This document shows positions 8,664 to 15,867 of a DNA stretch of 64,000 nucleotides, piece by piece. Made by a program: the position numbers and the translations under genes. Under the pieces are notes generated by a model. That model saw only the letters and a program-made list of their open reading frames with translations, did not search any database and was not told the origin of the DNA. Position 1 is the first letter of the stretch; every line of letters begins with the position of its first letter. The stretch comes from Saccharopolyspora oryzae (GTDB lineage: Bacteria; Actinomycetota; Actinomycetes; Mycobacteriales; Pseudonocardiaceae). The stretch spans positions 1 to 64,000 of the forward strand of contig NZ_JAQGLA010000008.1 of NCBI RefSeq assembly GCF_027853915.1, in the 5' to 3' direction.

Positions 8664-9032
8664 ATGGGTATCGAACTGAACCACACCATCGTCGGGGCTC
8701 GGGACAAGCACGAATCCGCACGGTTCCTGGCCGACATCCTCGGCGTCGAGGTCGGTGCCGAGTTCGGGCCGTTCGTGCCGGTCGAGCTCGACAACTCGAT
8801 CACGCTGGACTACATGACCCAGTCGGACGTGCAGCCGCAGCACTACGCGTTCCTGGTCGACGAAGCCGAGTTCGACGAAGCGTTCGGCCGGATCCGCGAC
8901 GCGGGGATCGCCTACTGGGCCGACCCGGCACACCAGAAGCCCGGCGAGATCAACCACCGCTGGGGCGGCCGGGGCGTCTACTTCGACGACCCCGACGGGC
9001 ACAACATGGAGCTCCTCACCAAGACCCCGTGA
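8664..9032 (+). CDS. VOC-family (glyoxalase/bleomycin-resistance fold) protein
   Basis: This 122-aa single-module VOC protein shows the repeated beta-alpha-beta-beta-beta pattern: NHTIVGARDKHESARFLADI at the start and GGRGVYFDDPDGHNMELLT at the end. The conserved C-terminal Glu (NMEL) and an N-terminal His (NH) are the usual metal ligands, so a metal-dependent isomerase, dioxygenase or a ligand-sequestering role is possible. It starts 2 bp after the previous stop, with GGGGAG before the ATG. It is the last gene of the MarR-controlled operon and is followed 16 bp later by a convergent gene. Confidence 0.87.
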   Translation: MGIELNHTIVGARDKHESARFLADILGVEVGAEFGPFVPVELDNSITLDYMTQSDVQPQHYAFLVDEAEFDEAFGRIRDAGIAYWADPAHQKPGEINHRWGGRGVYFDDPDGHNMELLTKTP

Positions 9033-9048
9033 CCCGATCCAGCCCCCC

Positions 9049-10050
9049 TCACCGGACGGCGGTCACCGCCTCCGGTGGGATCGGCCGGTCCTGCTTGAGC
9101 GCCGCGAACAGCGCCTCCGACCTCCCCTTGTCCCAGAAGAGGACCTCCCCGAGCCCCGGCATGTCCATCCCGCCGCCGGTCGGCACCGTCACCGTGACCA
9201 GCTCTCCGCCCGCACCGCTCACCCGATGCCCGAGCCGTGCGAGGTCGTCGAGCCGGTCGTAGTCGGAGACGCTGACGCTGGAGGCCAGCCCCCAGATCAT
9301 GGGCACCGAACTCACCGGGTTCAGCAGGACCTCGCGGCTGGTCGCCTTGTTCACCAAGGCCGACAGGAAGGCCCGCTGGTGCTCCGCGCGCTCCAGATCG
9401 CCGCGCGCGAACGCCCGGGTGCGCACGAAACCGAGCGCTTGCGCCCCGGTCAGCTGTTGGCAACCGCTCGCCAGCTCCAGGTCGATCTTCGGGTCGTTGA
9501 TCGGTTGCGGCAGGCACATCCGCACGCCGCCGACCGCGTCCACCACTCCGGCGAAACCGCCCAGCCCGATCTCCAGGTAGTGGTCGATGCGCAGCCCGGT
9601 CACCTCTTCCACGGTGCGGGACAACAACGTCGGGCCACCGTAGGAATACGCCGCGTTGAGCTTGTCCGGACCATGGCCCTTGATCGGCACCAGCGAGTCG
9701 CGCGGGAAGCTGACCAGCGTCGGCGCGCCCGAACCGGCTGGGATGTGCAGCAGCATCACCGTGTCGGTGCGAGATCCGGCAGCGTCCTCAGCGCCTCCGG
9801 TGACCAACTCGCGCTGCTGCTCGGCGGAAAGACCGGACCGGCTGTCCGAACCGACCAGCAGCCAGTTCGTCCCGTTCGCCCGGGACGGGGCGGGGCGTCC
9901 AATGTAGTCGGTGAACGCGGGCACGCGCTGCAGGGAAAGTTCCAGCTGCACCACCGCCGCGGCGATGAGCAGCACCACCACGGCGAGCAGCAACGACAGG
10001 AGTCGGGTGGCGCGTCGCAAGAAAGTTCTCACTGCGTGTGTTCGCTCCAT
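9049..10050 (-). CDS. LytR-CpsA-Psr (LCP) family cell-wall glycopolymer ligase
   Basis: This 333-aa protein has a short cytoplasmic tail, one membrane helix (about residues 16-35) and an extracellular LCP domain. Conserved LCP segments are VGSDSRSG, RTDTVMLLHIP, SFPRDSLVPI and LNAAYSYGG, which bind the polyprenyl-pyrophosphate substrate. The family transfers glycopolymers such as arabinogalactan or teichoic acid from lipid carriers to peptidoglycan. I chose ATG 10050; it has no strong ribosome site, and GTG 10029 is an alternative. It is divergent from a small membrane protein and a polysaccharide synthase, which suggests a shared envelope-polysaccharide role. Confidence 0.9.
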   Translation of the reverse strand: MERTHAVRTFLRRATRLLSLLLAVVVLLIAAAVVQLELSLQRVPAFTDYIGRPAPSRANGTNWLLVGSDSRSGLSAEQQRELVTGGAEDAAGSRTDTVMLLHIPAGSGAPTLVSFPRDSLVPIKGHGPDKLNAAYSYGGPTLLSRTVEEVTGLRIDHYLEIGLGGFAGVVDAVGGVRMCLPQPINDPKIDLELASGCQQLTGAQALGFVRTRAFARGDLERAEHQRAFLSALVNKATSREVLLNPVSSVPMIWGLASSVSVSDYDRLDDLARLGHRVSGAGGELVTVTVPTGGGMDMPGLGEVLFWDKGRSEALFAALKQDRPIPPEAVTAVR

Positions 10051-10173
10051 GCGTTCGGGCGACGCGCACACGCCCCGACAACCGCGCGCCTCGGTTCGAA
10101 GTAACCGTAACGTTATCGTACGGCGTCCCGACTTATCCATTCAGGTGATCAAGACATCCGACCGACCGGAGCA

Positions 10174-10527
10174 ATGATGTCCTACCGAGGCCACCCGCGA
10201 ACCCGCGGCGGCTCGACCGAAGTCCGCGCCAGGCACCGCCGCAACTCCCCGGACTCGATCGTCGTCCACACCGGACGAGCACGGCGAAGCGGACGTCCCG
10301 GGCAGACCACGCTCGACATCTCGCCGGACCGCGAGGTCCGCCGGATCCGCCACGTCGCGGACCCCGTCTTCGTCGACCGCAGCGGCCGCCGACGCCGGGT
10401 GTTCCGGCGGTTCTTCCTGGCAGCCAGCCTGGTCCTGGTCTGCCTCGGCCTCTTCCTCGCCTCGGCGATGCTCAACTCCAGAACCCCCGCGCCGCCACTT
10501 CCGACCACCGCCCAGACGAACTCCTGA
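10174..10527 (+). CDS. Small single-span membrane protein upstream of the polysaccharide synthase
   Basis: I do not recognise a family for this 117-aa protein. It has a very basic N-terminal half rich in Arg (residues 1-79), one membrane helix (about 80-100) and a short proline-rich outer tail. CCGGAG precedes ATG 10174, with a second ATG directly after. It lies 14 bp upstream of the NodB-GT2 gene and probably is co-transcribed with it. A helper or anchoring partner of the synthase is a reasonable inference but nothing in the sequence proves it. Confidence 0.7.
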   Translation: MMSYRGHPRTRGGSTEVRARHRRNSPDSIVVHTGRARRSGRPGQTTLDISPDREVRRIRHVADPVFVDRSGRRRRVFRRFFLAASLVLVCLGLFLASAMLNSRTPAPPLPTTAQTNS

Positions 10528-10541
10528 GACAGGAAGCGCTT

Positions 10542-12632
10542 TTGCCGCGTCGCTCCCCCACTCCCCGAACCCCTCGCGCGCACTGGCTGCTGCTCGGCCT
10601 GGTCCTGCTCGTGCTATGCGGCCTGCTCGGCTTGGACGTCCTGCTCAACAGAGCCGGGGTGGCAAGCACGCCGAGCGGGACCAGGCAGTTCGTGCCCGAA
10701 TCCGCGTTCGCCGGTGGCTCCGTCATCGACCCGCGCGAACCGGTCGTGCAACACCCGCCCGCCCGGCACTTGGCGCTGACCTTCGTGGACGGACCAGATC
10801 CACAATGGACACCGGAGGTGCTGGCCGTGCTGGCCGAGCACCGGGTGCACGCCACGTTCTTCCTCACCGGTGCGCAGGCCGCCGAGAACTCCGCGCTGGT
10901 CCAGCGGATCCTCGCCGAAGGGCATGAGATCGGCAACCGAACCCTCACCCGCACCGACCTCCGGCAGGCCGGCGACCTGCGAATCCAGCTCGAACTGCAG
11001 GCCACCGACCTGGTGCTGGCGGGCACTGCCGGGATCACCTCGAACCTGGTCCAACCGCCGTACACGACGACCGGGTCGCTGGACTACGAAGCGTGGAAGT
11101 CGTTCCTGCGGATCGGCAACCACGGACGCCAGGTCGTGGTCGCCGACCTGGATTCGCAGGACTGGAGGCAACCGGACCCGGCGGCGGTGCTGGCGAACTC
11201 GACACCTCGCGACGACCGCGGTGCGGTGCTGATGATGCGCGACACCGCAGGTCCGGGCACCGTGCAGGCTTTGGACCACCTGCTGGACGGGCTGCAGCGG
11301 ACCGGTTGGCGAGTCGACTCCGTCGGCGGGACCTTCCAACTGCCCACCACGATGAACGAAGCCCAGATCGTGGAACGGATCGCGGGCACGATGTTGGTCG
11401 CCATCATCAAGCTGTCCAGCTGGTTGGCCGACACGCTGCGCGTGCTGCTCTGGCTGGCGACCGCGTTGGCCGCGCTGCGCGCGGTCTTCGTACTGGTCAT
11501 CGTGCCGATCCACCTGCGCCGTTCCCGCCGCTGGGAACCACCGTGGCCGATCAGCCAACGCGTCGGCGTCATCGTGCCGGCCTACAACGAGGAAGCCGGT
11601 ATCTCCAGCACCGTGCGCTCGATCCTCGCCTCCGAGCACCCGGTGGAGGTGATCGTCGTCGATGACGGCTCGACGGACCGGACCGCCGAAGTGGTCGAGC
11701 GGTTGCAACGGCGGTTCCCGCGCATCCGGCTGATCCGGCAGGAGAACGCGGGCAAGGCCGCCGCGGTCAACACCGGGCTGGCGGCGGCGAACTCCGAACT
11801 GGTGGTCATGGTGGACGGCGACACCGTGCTCGAGCCCGACGCCGTCGGCCACCTCGTCGGGCACTTCACCAATCCGGCCATCGGCGCGGTGTCCGGCAAC
11901 GTCAAGGTCGGCAACCGCGGCAAGCTGCTCGGCCGCTGGCAGCACATCGAGTACGTGACCGGGTTCAACCTCGATCGCCGCGTCTACGACGTGCTGCGCT
12001 GCACGCCGACGGTGCCCGGCGCGCTCGGCGCGTTCCGCCGCTCGGCGATCCAGGAAGCCGGCGGTGTCAGCGACGACACCCTCGCTGAGGACACCGACCT
12101 GACGATGGCCCTGGAACGTGCCGGGTGGCGCGTGGTCTACGAGGAGCGGGCGATCTCCTGGACCGAAGCACCGGCCACCTACCGCCAGCTGTGGAAGCAG
12201 CGCTACCGGTGGTGCTACGGGACGTTGCAGGCCGTTTGGAAGCACCGACGAGCTGTCATCGAACGCGGCGCGGCGGGACAGCTGGGCCGCCGGGGTCTGC
12301 CATACCTGGTCATCTTCCAGGTGTTGCTGCAGGTGATCGCCCCGGTCATCGACGTGACCACGTTCTTCGCCCTGTTCACCGAGGACGCGGGCAGGATCGC
12401 CCTGACGTGGTTCGCCTTCCTCCTGCTGCAGCTGGTCCCCGGGGTGATCGCGTTCCGGCTGGACAAGGAGCGGTTGGGGCCGCTGCTCGCCCTTCCGCTG
12501 CAGCAGATCGTCTACCGCCAACTGATGTACCTGATCGTGGTGCAGTCGGTGATCACGGCCCTGGCCGGGGCCCGGCTGCCCTGGCAGAAGCTGGAACGCC
12601 GCGGCCAGCTGGTCGCAGCACGTCGGCAGTGA
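10542..12632 (+). CDS. Polysaccharide deacetylase-like / family 2 glycosyltransferase fusion
   Basis: This 696-aa membrane protein joins an outer NodB-fold domain (about residues 70-265, after a membrane anchor at 14-34) to a GT2 synthase (about 330-560) with more membrane helices. GT2 residues are intact: VIVPAYNEE, VDDGSTD, DGDT, EDTDL and the Q-x2-RW motif in KQRYRW, as in hyaluronan, chitin or PNAG synthases. The NodB half is degraded: TFVDGP has Val for the catalytic Asp (82), the two metal His of motif 2 are Arg133 and Arg137, RPPY is QPPY, and the last His is Arg233. The TTG start has AGGAAG five bases upstream. Overall shape resembles Streptomyces MatB. Confidence 0.88.
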   Translation: MPRRSPTPRTPRAHWLLLGLVLLVLCGLLGLDVLLNRAGVASTPSGTRQFVPESAFAGGSVIDPREPVVQHPPARHLALTFVDGPDPQWTPEVLAVLAEHRVHATFFLTGAQAAENSALVQRILAEGHEIGNRTLTRTDLRQAGDLRIQLELQATDLVLAGTAGITSNLVQPPYTTTGSLDYEAWKSFLRIGNHGRQVVVADLDSQDWRQPDPAAVLANSTPRDDRGAVLMMRDTAGPGTVQALDHLLDGLQRTGWRVDSVGGTFQLPTTMNEAQIVERIAGTMLVAIIKLSSWLADTLRVLLWLATALAALRAVFVLVIVPIHLRRSRRWEPPWPISQRVGVIVPAYNEEAGISSTVRSILASEHPVEVIVVDDGSTDRTAEVVERLQRRFPRIRLIRQENAGKAAAVNTGLAAANSELVVMVDGDTVLEPDAVGHLVGHFTNPAIGAVSGNVKVGNRGKLLGRWQHIEYVTGFNLDRRVYDVLRCTPTVPGALGAFRRSAIQEAGGVSDDTLAEDTDLTMALERAGWRVVYEERAISWTEAPATYRQLWKQRYRWCYGTLQAVWKHRRAVIERGAAGQLGRRGLPYLVIFQVLLQVIAPVIDVTTFFALFTEDAGRIALTWFAFLLLQLVPGVIAFRLDKERLGPLLALPLQQIVYRQLMYLIVVQSVITALAGARLPWQKLERRGQLVAARRQ

Positions 12633-12723
12633 TCCCCGTGGGCCGGTCCCCGGACGCTCCGCCCGGTGCTCGAGCCGGTCCTCCTGGATCCGGGTGCGGG
12701 CCCCGAGGGGGCAGCGAGCCGGC

Positions 12724-13548
12724 TCACGGGTTCTCGTCGCCGGTCGCCTCGACGAGGAGCTCGTGGAGGCGTTGCAGCGTCGGGCGCTGCTCAGGTCGCG
12801 GGCGGAGGCAGCCGTCGATCCCGGCGGCCAGCGGTTTGGGCAAGCGCCGCGCTGATCGCACGGGTGGTGCCGTCGTCGTCAGCTGGGAGAACTCATCGGT
12901 TCCCGGCACGTCGAAGGGCTGGATTCCGGTGGCCGATTCGTACAGGACGAGGCCGATGCCCCAGGCATCGGCCGGCGGCCCCACCAGGCCGCCTCGGGCC
13001 TGTTCCGGCGCCATGCAGCGCGGTGTTCCGGCTCCGCCGCGGTGCTGCCCCGGTGGGCGGGCCAGACCCAGGTCGAGCACTCGCGCTCGGCCGAACTCGG
13101 CGATGATGTTGCCGGGTTTGAGGTCCAGGTGCAGGTACCCGCGGTCGTGCAGGTAGCGGATCGCCGAGCACAGCTGCAGGCCCAGGTGGCCGAGTTCCTG
13201 GACGGTGAGCTTGCGCTTGCCGTCGTCGAGCAGGCTGTCCAGGGTCGCCCCGCCCAGCGTCTCCATGATCAGCACCGGAGTTCCGTCGGACGCCTCCGCG
13301 ATCTCGTAGGCGCGAACGATGTACGGGTGGGTGCAGGACAACAGCAATTTTCCCTCGAACGCGAGACTTTCACTGATCTCGCGGTCGTCGACGAGGTCCG
13401 GTCGCACCGCCTTGACGAAGCACCGGCTGTAGCGCTGGGCGCTCCAGGCGTCGTAGGTGTCGTACCACTCGCCTCGCCGGATGTGCTCGATCACCGCGTA
13501 ACCGGGCGCGAGCTCCTGCCCGCGGCGGAGTGGCTCTGCTTCGGTCAT
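12724..13548 (-). CDS. Protein kinase-like protein of the small-peptide operon
   Basis: This 274-aa soluble protein is only a kinase domain. Lys46, Glu65, Asp142, Asn147 and Asp159 of the active site are present, but the usual HRD is HLD (140-142), the DFG is DLG (159-161), and the glycine loop is poor (HIRRGEWYDTY). It has an APE motif at 180-182 and no membrane or PASTA region. Its ATG overlaps the stop of the ABC exporter (ATGA), so it belongs to the operon with the two basic, serine-rich peptides. It may phosphorylate those peptides or the exporter; that is inference. A regulatory kinase unrelated to the peptides is the alternative. Confidence 0.87.
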   Translation of the reverse strand: MTEAEPLRRGQELAPGYAVIEHIRRGEWYDTYDAWSAQRYSRCFVKAVRPDLVDDREISESLAFEGKLLLSCTHPYIVRAYEIAEASDGTPVLIMETLGGATLDSLLDDGKRKLTVQELGHLGLQLCSAIRYLHDRGYLHLDLKPGNIIAEFGRARVLDLGLARPPGQHRGGAGTPRCMAPEQARGGLVGPPADAWGIGLVLYESATGIQPFDVPGTDEFSQLTTTAPPVRSARRLPKPLAAGIDGCLRPRPEQRPTLQRLHELLVEATGDENP

Positions 13549-15392
13549 GCCAGCTCCCGCACCACGGGCTCTTCCTGCTGCATCCGGTACAGCGACGCGT
13601 AGCGGCCGTTGCGGCGCATCAGCTGGGCGTGCGTGCCGGATTCGGCGATCCGGCCGTCGTCGAGCAGCAGGATCTGGTCGGCGTCGCGCACCGTCATCAG
13701 GTTGTGCGCGATGACGATGGACGTGCGGTCGGCCATCAGGCGCCGCAGCGGTTCCAGCACCCGCGCGCTGGACGCCGCATCGAGGCCGACGGTGGGTTCG
13801 TCGAGCAGCAGGACCGGTGCGTTGCGCAGCATCGCGCGGGCGATGGCGATTCGCTGCCGCTGCCCGCCCGAAAGCAGGCTGCCGCGCGCTCCGACCGTTG
13901 TCCGGTAGCCGTCGGGCAGCGCGGTGATGAACTCGTGCGCGTCCGCCGCGCGGGCGGCGCGCACCACCTCGCGGTCCGTGGCTCCGGGTCGCCCCCAAGC
14001 GATGTTGTCCCGAACGCTGGCGTCCACCACCAGGGCGTCCTGGAGCACGACCGAGATGTTGTGCCGCACCTCCTGCTGCTCGACGGACCGCAGGTCCAGC
14101 CCGTCGAGGGTCACGGCGCCGGTATCCGGGTCGTAGAAGCGCAGCAGCAGCTTGCCGACCGTGGACTTGCCGGATCCGCTGGCCCCCACCAGGGCCAAGG
14201 ACTGACCGGGCCGGACGGAGAAGGCGACGCGGTGCACGGCGTCGCGTTCGGTGTTCGGGTACCGGAAGCTGACCGCGTCGAAGGCCACCTCGCCTCGCGC
14301 TCGGCCCAAACGGCGCGGGTGCACCGGATCCCGGACGTCGGGGACCTGCTCGAGCAGTTCGATGATCCGCTCGGCACCGGCGGAGGCCGCGTAGACGGTG
14401 TTGGTCAGCCGTCCGAACCCGCGCACCGGGCTGTAGAGCTGGCTGAGGTACCCGAGGAACACGAGCAGGCCGCCCAGGGTGATCGTGCCCCGGGACAGCT
14501 CCCAGGTGCCGAGCCCGATGATCAGCAGCACCCCGCCGAGTTCGAGCAGGTCCACCAGCGGGCTGAACAGCGCGTGCAGCCGGGTGGCGACCATCTCGGC
14601 GGCGAAGCTGCCCAGGTTCTCCCGGTGGAACCTCTCGGTTTCGGCGCGCTCGCGGCCGTAGGCCTTGACCAGCGCCGCGTTGCTCAGGCTTTCTTCGGCG
14701 ACTGCGCCGATCGTCCCGCTGCGCCGCCGCTTCTCCCGCGACGCGGCCTTGATCCGGCGGGAGAAGTACCGCGCGGTCAGCCAGAACGCCGGGACCGCGA
14801 TCAGCGAGACCACCGCGAGCCGCCAGCTCAGCACGAACAGCGCACCGGTGAACAGCACGATCTTGAACAGGTAGGACAGCGCCTGGACCGTCCCGGACAG
14901 CACCAGGTTCTCGATGGCGCTGACGTCGCCGGTGAGCCGGGACAGCGTGTCCCCGACCTTGCGGCGGTCCAGGAATCCGATGGACAGCCCGTGCAGGTGT
15001 CCGAACAGGTCGGTGCGCAGGTCGAGCAGGAAGCGCTCGGCGACCCAGGTGGAGAGGTACTCGTCGGTGAAGCCGACGATGCCGGCCAGCACCGTGATCC
15101 CCAGGTAGGCGGCGCCGAGGGCGAAGAACAGCCCGAAGTCGCGGGGCACCAGGACGTCGTCGACGAGGATCTTGAACATCCAGATCGTCGCGGTGTCCAG
15201 CAGCGGTCCGATCAGGACGAGCAGCACCACGAACGCCCACCAGCGCCGGTAGGGGCGGGCGTAGGGCCAGAACCTCCGGAAGATCTCCCGCACGCCGACA
15301 GCTGGTGCCTGCTCGACGAGGACCTCGGTCTCCGCTCCGGGAACGGTCAGCAAGGCCCGCAGCCGGGCCAGCAGCGAAACGATGAGACTCAT
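13545..15392 (-). CDS. ABC exporter, fused membrane and ATPase domains
   Basis: This 615-aa half-transporter has six predicted membrane spans (about residues 40-330) and a C-terminal ATPase with Walker A GASGSGKST, signature LSGGQRQRIAIARA, Walker B VLLLDEPT and the H-loop His in VIAHNLM. The layout is that of MsbA/LmrA exporters of lipids, drugs or peptides; there is no C39 peptidase domain. ATG 15392 has a weak ribosome site; GTG 15425 is an alternative. It lies 50 bp after the second of two small peptide genes and overlaps the kinase gene, so peptide export is the natural inference. Confidence 0.92.
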   Translation of the reverse strand: MSLIVSLLARLRALLTVPGAETEVLVEQAPAVGVREIFRRFWPYARPYRRWWAFVVLLVLIGPLLDTATIWMFKILVDDVLVPRDFGLFFALGAAYLGITVLAGIVGFTDEYLSTWVAERFLLDLRTDLFGHLHGLSIGFLDRRKVGDTLSRLTGDVSAIENLVLSGTVQALSYLFKIVLFTGALFVLSWRLAVVSLIAVPAFWLTARYFSRRIKAASREKRRRSGTIGAVAEESLSNAALVKAYGRERAETERFHRENLGSFAAEMVATRLHALFSPLVDLLELGGVLLIIGLGTWELSRGTITLGGLLVFLGYLSQLYSPVRGFGRLTNTVYAASAGAERIIELLEQVPDVRDPVHPRRLGRARGEVAFDAVSFRYPNTERDAVHRVAFSVRPGQSLALVGASGSGKSTVGKLLLRFYDPDTGAVTLDGLDLRSVEQQEVRHNISVVLQDALVVDASVRDNIAWGRPGATDREVVRAARAADAHEFITALPDGYRTTVGARGSLLSGGQRQRIAIARAMLRNAPVLLLDEPTVGLDAASSARVLEPLRRLMADRTSIVIAHNLMTVRDADQILLLDDGRIAESGTHAQLMRRNGRYASLYRMQQEEPVVRELA

Positions 15393-15442
15393 GAGACGTG
15401 GTGGGCGGCGGTGTCCGATGGGCACCGCCGCCGGTCAGTGGA

Positions 15443-15589
15443 TCAGCGACCCATCGGGAAGAAGTCCGTCCTGCCGTGGTGCTTCAGCGACGTCCGCCGC
15501 CGACCGCGGTGGTGGTCCCGGCCGCTGTGGCTGCGGTGCCGGTGGTTGGTGGCAGCGGGAACGTGTGCGACGAACAATCCCTTGACCAT
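15443..15589 (-). CDS. Small Arg/His-rich peptide B, candidate exported precursor
   Basis: This 48-codon frame was found by reading the minus strand between the surE terminator and the exporter. It starts with ATG after GGGGG at eight bases' spacing and follows peptide A by 15 bp. The N-terminus has a hydrophobic block with GLFVAHVPA (residues 4-12), then a long basic stretch rich in Arg, His and Ser and an end with TDFFPMGR. The N-terminal pattern L-F-x-A-H-x-P-A is shared with peptide A, so the two are probably duplicates. There is no Cys, so thioether rings are excluded. Function is unknown. Confidence 0.55.
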   Translation of the reverse strand: MVKGLFVAHVPAATNHRHRSHSGRDHHRGRRRTSLKHHGRTDFFPMGR

Positions 15590-15604
15590 GACCGTTTCCC
15601 CCTT

Positions 15605-15730
15605 TCACAGGCTGCGGTGCGTGCGGGCCGTCATGCGGCTGCCCCGGCTGCGTGACCGGTGCCGGCTCCGGGACTTGTCCCGGTTCTTGTTGCCGGCGGG
15701 CAGGTGCGCGGCGAACAAGGCGTGCGCCAT
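15605..15730 (-). CDS. Small Arg/Ser-rich peptide A, candidate exported precursor
   Basis: This 41-codon frame is the first gene of the exporter-kinase operon. GAGGGGAAG stands seven bases before ATG 15730, one of the best ribosome sites in the window. The N-terminal block has ALFAAHLPA (residues 4-12), matching peptide B, and the middle is an Arg-Ser dipeptide region, KSRSRHRSRSR (19-29), ending with MTARTHRSL. Such RS repeats are typical kinase targets in other organisms, and a kinase-like gene ends the operon. An attenuator leader peptide is the main alternative, though two homologous ones would be unusual. Confidence 0.55.
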   Translation of the reverse strand: MAHALFAAHLPAGNKNRDKSRSRHRSRSRGSRMTARTHRSL

Positions 15731-15826
15731 TTGGTCGCTTCCCCTCGAACTCACATCTGTAGGTGTCCGTCCAAGTCCAGGCTCGCTCGCGGGTCATCGC
15801 GGAGCTAGAGCATTTGTTCCCCGCCA

Positions 15827-15856
15827 GTGGGTGTGCAAGCGCGCTCGCACACCCAC
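15827..15856 (-). terminator. Hairpin after surE
   Basis: Perfect 10-bp arms (15827-15836 and 15847-15856) with an inner AGCGCGCT palindrome lie 12 bp beyond the surE stop. It separates surE from the peptide-exporter operon on the same strand. Confidence 0.65.
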
Positions 15857-15867
15857 GACGAGCTCTC

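Noticed and set aside
12635-12730. CCCGTGGGCCGG and CCGGCTCACGGG arms after the glycosyltransferase gene
   Set aside because: The arms are about 70 bp apart and the right one lies in the kinase gene's 3' end. It is too loose for a terminator call.
12724-15730. Class III, IV or V lanthipeptide cluster
   Set aside because: No lyase or cyclase domain is fused to or next to the kinase-like gene, and the candidate precursors contain no Cys for thioether rings.
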